Shown: positions 10,368 to 22,700, counted from the first letter of the stretch. The stretch is DNA of 64,000 nt from Ectobius pallidus (GCA_964059195.1 CAXKWD010000005.1:151309265-151373264); one strand, 5' to 3'. Numbers and translations are program-made. Notes: generated by a model not told the origin, from the sequence alone.

Positions 10368-10675
10368 ACTAAACTAAACTTCCCGAAGGGACAATGCCTA
10401 CCACCCGACCGCTGCGTCATCTACATATAGGCAGATGGCAGGATTGGGGGGGGCATGTGGTCAGGATGCCGACACCCACGGCCGTTAGTGGTGGTTTCCA
10501 TGACCGGAGCCGCTACTTTTCTATCAAGTAGCTCCTCAATTTGAATCACGAGGCTGAGTGCATCCCTGCCAGACCTCCCTACCTCCGAAAAATCCGTGGA
10601 GGTACCGGGAATCGAACCCGGGCTGACGGAACCGTAGTCAGCGACGCTAGCCACAAGACCACGCAGATGGTCTTT
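10368..10675 (-). mobile_element. tRNA-derived SINE, family B, 14-bp TSD
   Basis: The 3' tail, in plus-strand reading ACTAAACTAAACTTCC, starts at 10368 (TTTAG-type tail on the minus strand). The tRNA-like head (GGGAATCGAACCCGGG on the plus strand) is near 10610-10670. The 14-bp TSD TTTTTTGGAGGCTA is exact at 10354-10367 and 10676-10689. The 77-residue open frame inside is SINE sequence, not a gene. Confidence 0.93.
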
Positions 10676-10689
10676 TTTTTTGGAGGCTA

Positions 10690-10964
10690 CTGCAATTTAT
10701 TTCATACGTTTAAACGATAAGGATACCATATAGACGAGTCCTAACGACTGAAACTGATAATTTAATCACAGACGTAACAATTTCATCTTGCACCTCAAAA
10801 TTATAACTATAAATTATAAGCAAATATTGGAGTTTTACTGCTATTTTTAGTTAATGTAATATAAATGTATCAAATCAAGTTAAATTACAATATAATTTAT
10901 TAATTAAATACCTATCATAGCAGAAACATCAGACGACTAAAAGCAAGCCACGATCTCCTAAATA
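10690..10964. other. AT-rich sequence, nothing recognised
   Basis: No supported feature. Confidence 0.4.
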
Positions 10965-12179
10965 AATAAAATCAGGTAAACTGATGTAACAAAGTGCCAG
11001 TATGTTTTTGTTTATTCAGTTATGACTGCAATTATGATATGCAGAATATGTTTTTTTTTTATTGATTTCCAAGTTAAGCTCCAGATTTATTCATTAAGCA
11101 GGGCTTACGGAAGAAGAAAGGTCTACCATCTCGGCCACCTGGGTCATTTTAACGGTCTAGTTGGATAAGCGCACGTCAATTAATATGTTTTTTGTCATAG
11201 CTACCTGTATTTTAATTTCCAAGGCCTTATAAAATCACAGTAAAACAATAGGCTATGTTGTCAAGATAACTGATTTTCATTTTTTTTATAAATTCTTTCG
11301 AATACATATATTACCACAAAAAAAAAACTAAATTGAGCATTACTCCGAAACAGGTCAATCGATTTTATCCATTATGAATAGACGTCTTCCCATGGACATT
11401 ATAAATGTGTATACCAAGTTTCATAAAAATCCGGTAAAGCGTATTTGAGTTACCGCGTCTTTAAAATATTCACTAAATTGGGTTTTACTCCGGTACCGGT
11501 CTACCGATTTGGTCCAATATCAGTAGACGTCTTTCCACGTACATTATAAATGGGTATACAAAATTTCAGGAAAATCCAATAAAGCATATTTGAGTTATCG
11601 CGACTTCTTATATATTAACATAAAAGCACTAAATTGGGCATTATTCCGGTACTGGCCAACCGATTTGGTCCAATATCAATAAACGTCTTCCCATGGACAT
11701 TATAAATGCGTATACGAAGTTTCATAAATATCCGATAAAGCGTATTTGAGTTATTGCGCCTTTAAAGTAGACACTAAATTGGGTTTTACTCCGGTACCGG
11801 TCAACAGATTAGGTTAAAATTCAATAGGGCACTTCTCATGGACGTCATAAATGGGTATACCAAGTTTCATGGAAATCCGATACAGCGTATTTGAGTGATG
11901 GCGCCTTTCCATTAGAAAGGCGCCATAAACTATTAAAATGGCACTAAATTGGGCATTACTCCGGTACCGGTGAACCGATTTGGTTCAATATCAATAGGGT
12001 TCTTCCCATGGACATTATAAATATGTTTTCCAAGTTTCATGAAAATCCGAAAAAGCGTATTTGAGTTATGGTGCGTACAGACACACGGACAGACAGACGG
12101 ACAGACGGACAGACAGACGGACAGACATTTTTTCGTCCACCACACAATCTCATAAAGTACCATACTGGCACTTAATAAA
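10965..12179 (+). mobile_element. Family T repeat, long form with five-unit internal array (T1)
   Basis: It starts AATAAAATCAGGTAAACTG, then ATGTAACAAAGTGCCAG, and ends CATACTGGCACTTAATAAA. Near the two ends AAGTGCCAG(A/T)ATG lies in inverted orientation, like a TIR. Five units of 143-170 bp begin near 11328, 11471, 11628, 11772 and 11942. Each has ACTAAATTGGG, TACTCCGGTACCGGT, CCCATGGACATTATAAAT, AAGTTTCATGAAAATCCG and GCGTATTTGAGTTA. A (GACAGACG)n minisatellite follows at about 12088-12125. A residue of a tRNA-like insert (CTCGGCCACCTGGGTC) lies near 11137. Most other copies have a single unit. Class unknown: no transposase, and no clear TSD. Confidence 0.85.
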
Positions 12180-12539
12180 TACCGTAGTGATTTTGCCATT
12201 ACTTCCGCTTATTTTATTAGGTAAATAAATGACATTATCCTCTTATAACGTCATTAGACAGTAAAAATACATATTACGTTGACTTCGAATCAGAAAGGGT
12301 ATTTCCTGACCCCGAAAAGACTATTAGGCCTATACGTTTTCCGAGCCTACCGTTGTACTTCGGCCTAAAACAGAGAGTATAAGAGTGTCTTAAGAGATTC
12401 TGAACATACTGTGACACATCGTTTTATGGGTATATTGGGAAAGTAAATCCTTCTCTCCTAGTGGATAGCTGCTCTTTGTATAGAACATGTTGTAATTAAT
12501 ATAATTATACATATTTTATGTAACATAAACATGAATGTA
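12180..12539. other. AT-rich sequence, nothing recognised
   Basis: It contains one TAGGCCTA octamer near 12326. No supported feature. Confidence 0.4.
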
Positions 12540-12666
12540 TATTATATGCGTTCATGAATCACAGATTATTATCTCTATTGGACATGACATAATATTATAG
12601 GAGAAAAATTCCTCTTACATTGGGAGACTTGAACCCAGGACCTTTGGCTATCTGTGCCACCGCCTA
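12540..12666. mobile_element. tRNA-like palindromic repeat, copy 2, one arm only
   Basis: It has the shared leader (ATGAATCACAGATTATTATC), the ATAATATTATAGGAGAAAAA edge and a left tRNA-like arm (TTGAACCCAGGACCTTTGGC) as at 5345 and 41206. It stops at about 12666 with no right arm, so it is truncated or decayed. Confidence 0.7.
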
Positions 12667-13870
12667 ATTATTGTGTTAACTGTTTTCTATGCAGTCCGGC
12701 ATGGGTAACTATATTGTGAGAGAAACTTGAGTGTCGCGCATTTATGGGTTAAAATAGTTCGGAGAACAGTATTCGATATTATAATAGTTACGATATTAGA
12801 AGTATGAGATTTGAAACCCTCGTCCGGCAAGAGACCGTCAAGTATAGCAACTGCCCCGTACTGTAAATGTAACCTATTTCCACAAACCACATGAAGTGAA
12901 AAACTGGAAGTTCTGTTATTCTCACTCTCAGCTGCCTGTGGTTTCATGTGAGCGAGGAATTAGTCATCGGTACCGCAACACAACCACAGCGAATTCAATT
13001 AAAATAATGTAACTACTGTAGATAATATGATTCCTTTATTGCAACCAATGGTCATAGTACTATATGCTGAATGGAGCTCTGGTGGAACGGTATATGGCAG
13101 GGGAAACAGGAGCACCCCGGGAAACCTGCCCCGACCCCATTTTGTCCACCACAAATTCCACATGGATAGAGGTGTTTGAAATTTTTTTAGTTTTCTAGAA
13201 GATTTGTTGTTTTAAAATTCAAACTGTGTTGTTTTATGTTTTTATTTGTTATGCATGTAAAATCTAACATCATGTTTATTTTAATGACATAATTTATTTA
13301 CATATCAGTATATTGTATACCAGACTACTGTATGTAGCTGAAAGCATGCACTTGCAAAACTGAAGTTTCCTACTTCTCTGAAACCAGTTATAAAAAACAT
13401 AGCAACTTAAAAAATTTCAAGAGCTTACCTTTTCGCCTTCTAGGAGAGCAGAAAATAATTGATAGTAATATGAAGGAAGCATATAAAAGGTTCAAATACC
13501 TTTGTAATTTCAAACGCTAAACAAATTTCAATATGCCTATTTATGTTGGGGAAAAAAAAACAAAAAAAAAACTTGGGAAGATAACCTATTTTCATTTTTT
13601 AAAATTTAAATATGCTAACCAAAAGGGTAAGAGTTATGGCAATCCGTTTTTTTCTAAAAGGCTCATGCGATACACTACAAATGAGGAATGAAAATGGCAG
13701 AAAAGAATAATAAATTATCAAAAATAGGTTTTATTTAGCTGATTATGGCTTTTGTGGTTTTATTTATGAAATTTGCATTATTTCGTGATTTAGTTTTACC
13801 CGCAAATAATTCCTAACATCCTAATATGTTAAGAAAATGTGTCTTAACTCTGAAATACAACAATTCATTT
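12667..13870. other. Mostly unassigned; SINE-like fragment at about 13070-13180
   Basis: GGTGGAACGGTATATGGCAG, a CCCCGGGAAACCTGCCCC run and TTTGTCCACCACAAATTCCA at 13085-13165 resemble the body of a further SINE, minus-oriented, whose tRNA-like head is missing. Assigned from memory of similar repeats. The rest shows nothing. Confidence 0.35.
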
Positions 13871-13990
13871 TACATTGTAGAAACTGTTCTCGGGTAGTTT
13901 AGAAGTACATTCTGAGCTTGCCTTATTTCAGCTCAGAATGTACTTCTATAACTACCCGACTGGAAACCAGAGAACAGTTTCTACAATGTA
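13871..13990. repeat. Foldback hairpin, about 50-bp arms
   Basis: The left arm (13871-13919) starts TACATTGTAGAAACTGTTCT and ends AAGTACATTCTGAGCT. The right arm (13929-13990) is its complement, with an extra 11-13 nt (around ACTGGAAACCA) between ACTACCCG and GAGAACAGTTTCTAC. The loop is about 9 nt. It could be an inverted-repeat transposon remnant or a precursor hairpin for small RNA. Confidence 0.85.
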
Positions 13991-14065
13991 TTCGTCGGGA
14001 GAACCTTCAAAGTTTTATAATCCATTTTACAGCTTATTAACAAAAACAAATTCCTCTACACATCG

Positions 14066-14138
14066 ACTCACCGAGGTTTGAACCCGTGTCCCAGTGGTGG
14101 AAGGCGAGCGGTCTAACCACTCAGCAATGGGGGCGACG
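14066..14138 (-). pseudogene. tRNA-like sequence, probably a SINE head
   Basis: Minus strand: CGCCCCCATTGCTGAGTGG, TTAGACCGCTCGCC and box B GGGTTCAAACCTCGG. The D-arm and T-arm signals are good, but the acceptor ends do not pair convincingly. I regard it as a tRNA-derived SINE head, not a tRNA gene. Confidence 0.5.
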
Positions 14139-14237
14139 TAACTACTGACGATAATATGGAAACTCGACAATTTATAAGCAGTATCTAATTGTAAGAACAC
14201 TCCTGAAGAAAAGGAAGGGAATGTCAAACAAAACAGC

Positions 14238-14578
14238 CGAGTGAGGTAATAGAGGCGGTTGCGTTTTGGACTCGCATTCGGGAAGTCCCGGATTCAAATC
14301 CAATGACCTGCCAATATGGCTTTGGTTTTTTCATGATTTGCCCAGTCGTAAGGGAAAATGTCGGATTGGTATTTACTTACCATGAATCATCCCCGCTATT
14401 TCATCGTGTATGATATTCATGAAAATTAACATCAGTTGAAATTTAACAGTCGCATAGACACATCAACAATAGAAACAGTTGCGCATCAAAAAGTTGCATG
14501 GCCTACTGGTATGCACATAGAACCTGAACTCCTGATATAGCCGCGATGCAGCCTAAATAAAACTAAATTATATATATA

Positions 14579-14614
<36 letters not shown>
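14238..14614 (+). mobile_element. tRNA-derived SINE, family E, with (TA)n tail
   Basis: The head has ACTCGCATTCGGGAAGTCCC and box B GGATTCAAATCC. The body reads GGTTTTTTCATGATTTGCCC, AGTCGTAAGGGAAAATG, ACCATGAATCATCC, AACATCAGTTGAAATTTAAC and GACACATCAACAATAG. It ends CAGCCTAAATAAAACTAAA with a TA microsatellite at 14582-14614. The body is shared with 42229-42842 and 37050-37215, and the head with inserts in family T. Confidence 0.8.
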
Positions 14615-14617
<3 letters not shown>

Positions 14618-15000
14618 CGGTGACGAGATAACAGTGAAAACGTTAATAAAAATCAAGTTGCAATTTATACATTATTATAACAATATAGCCTAACATTAAC
14701 CTTTATAAAAGTGAAATCAGTGCATTAGCTCAAACACTCGGGTAGTCTAATTTACTGGATACTTGTCTTAACCTACTTCTAAGAAGGAAAGCCCCGCCAA
14801 AAACCTAAACTAGATAACTTTGTTCAAAAGAGACTTGAAAACCATATAGGCTAAAGTGTCATGATTTTCGGTGATTACAAATAATACCTGCTATAAACTG
14901 AACATATGCTTGATTCCATGTATTCCTATTCCTATTCCTACTGTACAGCTCTTCAAGATCTTTAAGAATTCTGCAGGACGAGGCTTCCACGCTTTAAGAC
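14615..15000. other. AT-rich sequence with a short ATTCCT repeat
   Basis: TATTCCTATTCCTATTCCTA lies near 14920-14940. Nothing else recognised. Confidence 0.4.
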
Positions 15001-15192
15001 AGTCGGCTGGTAAGGCTGTCAGCACTGGCTCTTAACCTCCAGGATTGCTCCTGGTACTCACTTCTGTAAGAAAATGAGTCTACCTCAGCATATAAATGAA
15101 GGGTATTGAAAAATAAAAACCTCCAATGACTTAATGGGAGATTGAACCAGCGACTGGTTAGCACTGCAGTGCCTCAATTGCAGAACTAAGAA
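15001..15192 (-). mobile_element. tRNA-derived SINE, family A, diverged and 3'-truncated
   Basis: It contains AAGGCTGTCAGCACTGGC, CAGGATTGCTCCTGGTACTC and the head remnant GAGATTGAACCAGCGACTGG in the family order, on the minus strand. Confidence 0.8.
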
Positions 15193-15762
15193 CCCAGTCA
15201 TGCCACTACTATTACGACTGTTAATCATTAATTCTACGTACACAGCATTTTACTTCTAGTTCTACAGCATGTGTCTAAATAATCTTAGCTGAAAGGTAGT
15301 TTATTTCTGGTTTATAATGATGAAAGACATTCAAGGTCGTTCTTAGAGTTTGACTTAGTACATGATACGAAAATGATCATTAATCATTCACAAAAATTAC
15401 AGTCAGCCACTTTTCTCTTGTTTCTGCGGTAGGATAATTATACTGGATTCTCCTCAGGACATGTTAGCAGTCACTGAATTAGCAACATTGTAACTACCAC
15501 TTGATGCTAACATTACAGTGCCAGATACCAATTCACAGCCAAACACTTAACTGACTGATAACAGCTGTTAGCAATTACAGATACAAGAAAGGGCATGTAG
15601 TGTACATTTAGTTCCAGCTGGTTTGTTTAATTAGTCAATGTGAAAATATATTACGCATATACTGCTTACAACATTGTATAAACAGTACTTTAATATTTTA
15701 TAAATCAAACTAAAATAAATAGTTAAAAAATCTATCTCACTGATTGAACGATAGTTAATTCC
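15193..15762. other. AT-rich sequence, nothing recognised
   Basis: No supported feature. Confidence 0.4.
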
Positions 15763-15816
<54 letters not shown>

Positions 15817-15818
15817 GT
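15763..15818. repeat. (TTAC)n microsatellite, LINE tail
   Basis: About twelve TTAC units, continuous with the 3' end of the LINE copy on the minus strand. Confidence 0.95.
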
Positions 15819-16190
15819 ACTCACTCAATGGCAATAGATAATTCCTATGCAAGCTAAAGGAATATTATCTATTTTATGGAACCCGAAGGTTCATTGCCGC
15901 GCTTACGTGAGCCCGCCATTCAATCCTATTCTGTGCTAACTCCATCCAATCATCCCTCGTGAATCCTACTTCCCTTAATTTTATCATAATATTATCCTCC
16001 CACCTAGATCTAGTTCTTCCAAGTGGTCTTTTCCCTTCGAGTCTCCCAGTCAATATTTTTTAGACATGTCTTTCCTCCCCCACGCGCGCAACATGTCCAG
16101 CCCATTTCATCCTCCGTGATTTAATTACCCTTACTATATCCGGTGACGAGTACAGGTTACGAAGCTCGTCGTTATGCAGTTTTTCCACAG
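15763..16190 (-). pseudogene. 5'-truncated LINE, reverse transcriptase C-terminus, (GTAA)n tail
   Basis: The minus strand encodes [16 protein letters not shown], then [15 protein letters not shown], then EDNI and WMELAQNR, in the same order as the plus-strand copy at 35716-36140. This is the end of the second ORF of a non-LTR retrotransposon, past the polymerase core. A stop inside (near 16060) breaks the frame. The 3' end, GGAATTATCTATTGCCATTG on the minus strand, runs into a (GTAA)n microsatellite, written TTAC on the plus strand at 15763-15818. RTE-type LINEs have short tandem tails like this; that assignment is inference. Confidence 0.82.
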
Positions 16191-16454
16191 TGACTTTAAC
16201 TCATTTCTAAAGGGTACTATGTCACAAATACGGAATTTTAGAGCAGAGTTAAAAGATAATTATGGTATCGCCTATTACTATACAACAATGGTAAATCCAT
16301 CGTTGGAGATTCTAGGAAGAGTTCGAAGGACGAGCCAATCGCATGTCTTTTATAGATTTCCGAGATTCTCCAATGAATTTAACGCATGTGTATTGCAACC
16401 TTTTTTCTGCGATAAAGAATAATAAAAAATAATAAAATAATAACAAATAATAAC

Positions 16455-17640
16455 ATAAAATCAGGTAAACTGATGTAACAAAGTGCCAGTTTGTTTTTGT
16501 TTAATCAGTTATATTTGTAGTTATGATATGCAGAATAAAAAAAAAAGTCTAATTGGCCGGTTTCGGGATTTGAACCGTGGAACTCCAAAATGTGAGGCCA
16601 AGACGTTACCAACACGGCCACCTGGGTCAGTTTAACGGTCTAGTTGGATAAGCGCATGTAAAGCAACAGTGTTATTTGTCATAGCTAACTGTATTTTAAT
16701 TGTCAAAGCCTTATAAGATCACAGTAAAACAATAGGCTATGTTGTCATGATAACTGATGTGCATTTCATAAATGCTTTCGAACACATATATTACCATAAA
16801 ATAGGCACTAAATTGAGCATTACTCCGAAACAGGTCATCCAATATCAATAGACGTCTCCCCATGGACATTATAAATGTGTATACCAAGTTTCATAAACAT
16901 CCGGTAAAGCGTATTTGAGTTACCGCGTCTTTAAAATAGACTCTAAATTGGGTTTTACTCCGGTACCGGTCTACCGATTTGTCCCAATATCAGTGGACGT
17001 CTTCCCATGTACATTATAAATGGGTATACAAAGTTTCAGGAAAATCCAATACAGAATATTTGAGTTATCGCGACTTCTTATATATTAACATAAAAGGCAC
17101 TAAATTGGGCATCATTCCGGTACTATCCAACCGATTTGGTCGAATATCAATAGACGTCTTCCAATGGACATTATAGCCTAAATGCGTATATGAAGTTTCA
17201 TAAAAATCCGATAAAGCGTATTTGAGTTATCACGCCTTTAAAATAGACACTAAATTGGGTTTTACTCCGGTACCGGTCAACAGATTAGGTTCAAATTCAA
17301 CAGGGTACTTTTCATGGGCGTCATAAATGCGTATGCCAAGTTTCATGGAAATCCGATACAGAGTATTTGAGCTATGGCGCCTTTCTAATATAATCTATTA
17401 AAATAAGCACTAAATCGGGCATTACTCCGGTACCGGTGAACCGATTTGGTTCAATATCAATAGGGTTCTTCCCATGGACATTATACATGTGTTTTCCAAG
17501 TTTCATGAAAATCCGAAAAAGCGTATTTGAGTTATGGTGCGTACAGACACACGGACAGACAGACGGACGTACAGACAGACGGACAGACACTTTTTCGTCC
17601 CCCACACAATCTCATAAAGTACCATACTGGCTCTTAATAA
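16455..17640 (+). mobile_element. Family T repeat, long form with five-unit internal array (T2)
   Basis: It has the same ends as T1 (ATAAAATCAGGTAAACTGATG; CATACTGGCTCTTAATAA). Five units begin near 16806, 16941, 17098, 17248 and 17408. Unit by unit they match T1: unit 1 has GAGCATTACTCCGAAACAGG, unit 2 GGGTTTTACTCCGG with TCTACCG, unit 4 TCAACAGATTAGGTT, unit 5 GAACCGATTTGGTT and AATAGGGTTC. T1 and T2 thus derive from one five-unit progenitor. A GACAGACG minisatellite lies at 17549-17588. The tRNA-like insert at 16549-16628 is complete here. Confidence 0.87.
16549..16628 (-). pseudogene. tRNA-like module inside T2 (family E head)
   Basis: Minus strand: CCAGGTGGCCGTGTTGGTAA, CGTCTTGGCCTCACATTTTG, box B GGTTCAAATCCCG, ending GGCCAATTAGAC and a T-run. 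This matches the SINE family E head. T1 has a shortened remnant at the same place and T8 an insert at the equivalent site (55711). Confidence 0.7.
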
Positions 17641-18785
17641 TAAAATAATAATAAATAATAGTAAAACAATAAATATATTACCTACGTGAATATAATTAAC
17701 CACTAACGGCTACTCAATATGGCTTTCAACTTTCAAGGGGTGCCAATTTTAACCTAGGTGGTCACCGATACACCGACTACGTCAGCGGAATAGTAGCGTC
17801 ATATTTAGCTCTTGGATGAATTAAATTTAAGTCCATATTAAGAAAACAGGAGTCAAGACACAGTTCAGATCATATTCTATGTATGTAATAATAATAAATA
17901 CCAGTCCGTAACATATATGGGCGGATACAATAAATTATCCAGAAACATTACTATAAATAATCATTACAATAGTACATTGCATGTTAATCATCATAATAAT
18001 ACTACTACTACTAATATCTCTATTTAGATCTCCATCCAATTAGAAAATACATTTTTGCCTAACTTACTGGCTGTATTTGTCATACATCTAACAACCCTGT
18101 GTGGAAGAATGAACAACTGCGGACTTATATATTTAGAACGCATAGTTTGTTTGTTTTGAGGTTTAAACATTCTCTTACCTCTTAATGTTACTTTGAAATA
18201 TGCAACAGACAAAACATTCCAAACAAGATTCCAGAAATGTCTCTGATTCAGTTAACCCTCTTTGCATTTTTTGTGGAGACATAGAATGGCTGTATACAAT
18301 TTCTCACATACTTTAATTTAATTCCTAATTTGGAGACATAGTAAATCCAATTTGATTGTTCTGCCATGTTCCGTTGTGCATTGTTGACGCCTTCATTTTA
18401 ATGAACCTATTGTTATATAGTGACAAAGTCTATCAATAACATGGATTCTATTTTGTAGTAGCTGAATTAACCTCGATTTTTCACTTGAGAGGCTGTCCAG
18501 GAAAGAGAAGAAACGGGCTTGCTTTTAAAATGATACTTCTTAGGACGTGCATGTGCAGTTTCGCCGTTACAGAATGAATGTTTCCGAGTTACAAAAAAGG
18601 AAAGGTTTCTCAGAATTGGAACGGTATTTCACGGTCATTGTGGTTATGTAGTTAACTGGATGACTGAAGGTTATGTTACCATGCTTTTCTAATTAGAAAC
18701 GAAACAGCACTTCATTTCCTAGGTTTCGAAACTCTGCAAAAGTTTAATTCTTTTTGCAACCACTCTAATGATTATTTATTTTTGT
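17641..18785. other. AT-rich sequence, nothing recognised
   Basis: About 1.1 kb. The segment 18490-18775 (AGGCTGTCCAGGAAAGAGAA, CAACCACTCTAATG) may be an old element, but no ends were found. Confidence 0.35.
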
Positions 18786-19062
18786 TATTAAGGGCCAGTA
18801 TTGTACTTTATCTTTAAGCTGGGGGGAGCGTGTAGAATATTTACGGCACGTAAAACAACTCCAAGCCTAAATTAGAGCCTCTGGACAAAATTTATCGGTC
18901 TTTCACGTCCAAGTAATACCTTAGTTTCCGGAGGGGGGTTGAGAGGCGATGGGCTTACCACCTGTCCCTCTGCCCCCTCTAGGAAAATAAGCGTAACAAA
19001 AACAATTCCCATAGGTACAGAAACCTCCACTTGGAGGCCCCAACATGGGGGCATAGGATTAG
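18786..19062 (+). mobile_element. tRNA-derived SINE, family C, head missing
   Basis: It shares with 1015-1392 the blocks TTTAAGCTGGGGGGAG, TTTACGGCACGTAAAA, CAACTCCAAGCCTAAATTAG, GGGGGTTGAGAGGCGATGG, CACCTGTCCCTCTGCCC and ACCTCCACTTGGAGGCCCC. It ends directly against a (GA)n run at 19063-19082. Confidence 0.85.
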
Positions 19063-19080
19063 AGAGAGAGAGAAAGAGAG

Positions 19081-19738
19081 AGATGGTACTTTATGAGATT
19101 GTGTGGGGACGGGAAAAAGTCTGTCCGTCCGTGTGTCTGTACGTGCAATAACTCAAACACGTTTTATCAGATTTTCATGAAACTTGGTTTACACATTTAT
19201 AACGTCCATAACAAGAAGCCTATTTATTTCGGACCAAATCGATTGACCGGTACCGGAGTAACGACTAATTAAAGATCACATGCTTATTAAGTGGGAAATC
19301 ATGACTATACTACAAAGCCGCTTTACTAATCATTGAGGGCCTTAACTCCAATGCAGTCAGTTGTTTAATTCGTTTTTCAAGTTGAAATGAGTAGGCTACT
19401 ACATGAATACTGTTATATACAGAAGGTATTTTGTGAAATAATTAGGCCTACATACATTAAGCGGAGTTCTCTGCCAGTATATTTTGCGAAATGTTGACAT
19501 ATTTAAAGAATTTGTTATATCAGTTTACACGAATATGAATTAAGGTTAAGTATAAAACTTTAGGCCTTTGTTCTTCCGCAAGCCCTGCTTAATGAAACCT
19601 TCTAGAGCTTAATTCGGAGATCGATTACAAAAATAATTTATTTTCTGCATATCATAATTGCACTATCACTGATTAAACAACAGCATTCTGGCACTTTGTT
19701 ATATCAGTTTACCTGATTTTATTTATTTATTGCATTTT
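19081..19738 (-). mobile_element. Family T repeat, single-unit form (T3)
   Basis: It begins GGTACTTTATGAGATTGTGT (outer TIR-like part missing), carries one unit (AAACTTGGTTTACACATTTA; GACCGGTACCGGAGTAA), and ends TGGCACTTTGTTATATCAG, then TTTACCTGATTTTATTTA. Single unit only, unlike T1 and T2. Confidence 0.8.
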
Positions 19739-22700
19739 TAAAGTGATACATAAGATTATGTTGTCCAGAAATCCCAAAAGAGGTCGTGCTCGGAAGGAGT
19801 TCGGAATTTTATAATTAGTTAACCAATGAAATAGGCCTACATTGTAATGTAAATAAGTAAGTTAATCACCGTTCATATGTGTAGTTTCATGGTGTGGTTC
19901 CTGTGAAAGGGCTCTGTGAGTAGAAGTCTTTTTCTTTAGTCTTACTATAACAAATGTTTTAACAATCCAAAGAATGCTATATCTTAGAGGAGCGGGAAGG
20001 GTAAATATCACAATTCACGTAAATTACCGAAAATTGTCCTGCTGATCAAACTGTTACAGATCATTATCATATTTAAGCTCACTCGGAATTGTAATTTAAA
20101 GCCTACGGTTCAGAATGGGAGGTTATTGAACCAGAGAATTAGGTAGTGTTCACAAAGCATCCCGACATAGGTTTTCATGAAACATATATAGGCTATACAA
20201 AAGACTTTCATGGCATCTGAGTCTCAATTCGTTATAGATGTGTTCAAGAATACGTGAGGGGGATTTCAAAAGCGACAAACCATCTTCTAAGGCAAACACT
20301 TTCTTATTAAGGTCGGACTGCTAAGATGGTTCAAGGCTTGACCTTACCATTGTAATATTATGTTATTCTTTCTTTTCTAACGAAGCACGTCGGATCGCCA
20401 GAAACGAATAGCTAGTGGTCTTTCATTAGTTTATCGACCCTACTTGTAATTTCTGACTGAAACTACAACATGATAAAGAATTTTAAACCATATAATACGC
20501 AACATCTTGTATCGTCAATAGTAGATGACTTAAAATAAATAAATACATATATATATAATTACTCTTTCATCTACCTTCTGTTTAACAAAATAATATTAAC
20601 TTTATTCCTTTATAAATGGGTTTAATAGGCCTATTCTTAAAACCTATATATGGCAGAAATAAATGTTCACATAGTGATAAAATTAATATTTTATTTCGTA
20701 GCATAAACTACTACTTTCCCAATTTAGGAATAATTCCTATTCAATTATTGAATAATACAAAGCTTCCAATTAACAAGATAACAAAACTGAGTTACAACAG
20801 AAAAATTACAATAATGAAAGCAAATGTGAGGAAAACTGTTGGTTACAGGGGGCAGACAAAGAGAACACAATATAAACATTAATACTAATAATATATACTA
20901 TATATAGGCCTATTTTAAATTATGAAATGAATGTTTAGATAGGAATTGTTGGGCATATAAGTGTTTCTACACTAAAATCTTTGTAGAACTTCTTCTTCAT
21001 CTTACACCTATTATCAGTTCAACAAATGTTATATCTGTTACGTTATAGAAAATAGGAAAACTATATAAATTGATTCATATTACAGTAGTATAAACTTTAC
21101 ACTTTGGTAAATCATTAGATTATCGCTACAGAATGGACAAAACTCAAGAATCTAACAAGAAATTAAAGAACTTGAAAAATACTAGGCATAATCAATGCAT
21201 TCCATTCATACGAAGCAATTAGTGATATTGTGCATAAATATATCTTAGTTAATTTAAAGAAAATTGCATTACACAATTCATAAACATGATAAGTTTAATT
21301 AAAGGAGTCTGAAATGACAATTATAAGAACTTTACAATCCGGACCATCATATGAAATGAAAAAATCCCTTTAGGCAGGCCTATAGGCTGAGGTACATTTC
21401 GAAGTGCTTTTGGTTTAATTTATTGTCGCTGCACAACACTCTTCTTCTTTAGCCTTGGCATGACAACCCCCCAATAATAACTGCAAAAAGGAGGAAAGAG
21501 CACTTTTTCAAACATTCAAATCTCGCCTTATAAGAGAACTATCGAGAAACTGGTTATTGATTTGTAGAGTACTCATCAAGAGCTTTTCATCGATACCCCA
21601 CAAGACGTAGTTTCAAAAATTTCGAATTCCCATCCCCACCCCCACTTGTACCCCCAAAACCCCCGAATCGTTGGTGTCACTATGAACTCCACAGGGAGTA
21701 CTCTAATTTATTAAAACAAAGTTTCCCTCTATACTTCATAGGGGCCGAGATACAAATTTTTCAAAATTTCAACCCCCTCCCCCTTGGCCCAATTCTGCTC
21801 ATTAACGAACTTGTCTGAACTATTGGGCCTAGAAATAACGTAATAAACTTTGGTTCAAATATCTTCAAAATTACGGCCGCTAGCGTGTAAAGATATGTAT
21901 AAATATATACAGTATATAAATATCAGTTCTTTTTTTGTACGGGCTGTGGTTTAGTACTTAGAGAGACATGAAACGTAAAGATATAAAATAATTTTTCGAA
22001 AGTCATGACATGGTATCGATTGCAATAGGTAGATTTTTCCTCGAAATATATTTAAAAATTATTAATTTGCGGGAGACTTCAATTCGCGAATAAGACACGA
22101 ACACATCTTTGTATTAACAGTTGATATATGAACATACTAGCACGAATGTAATTTGTAATTTGTTAAAGACGTATTCTAGGAGTAAAAGCAGGGCCAGAGA
22201 AAAATACCTCTAGGCCCGCGGATAACCACATGAACTCCGCTTTTCGAAACTAGAAGTTGCCATTTTGAAGGATTTAAATCCATATTATTGTAACTCCATC
22301 TGCCAGTTACAATTAATTTTTGTATGCAATATTCCTAAGCTATTGACCCTTTCAGAGATTAATTTTATTAGTGTAAGCATTTATCAAGTTATATCAGCGG
22401 GTTTATAAGTTTGAAATCGATTAAGAAAATGTAAATGGAATAGCTGGTTTTCATGAACGGCAATTCTAATGCGTGGATAAAAATGATCTTATTATAATAT
22501 AAAGCATTACTCTATTTTATATATAAGTAATTTTATGCAATTATTTTGGTGACGCCTATATAGGCCTACGTCAGTAGCAGTGAAAACTTTAAGAAAAAAA
22601 ATCACTTTTCTGCTAACATGTCTTACGTGTTTGTATTTTGATTTCGATCCCAAGAAAATACATAGGAGGCCTTAGAACTTTAAAGTATCTCAAGTAAGAA

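Noticed and set aside
12060..12130. Coding or regulatory meaning of the GACAGACG tract
   Set aside because: It is a minisatellite present in most T copies with varying length.
17372..17648. Arg/Cys/Val-rich and Thr/Asp-rich frames near the T arrays
   Set aside because: They translate the GACAGACG minisatellite and T unit; the same frame recurs at each T copy.
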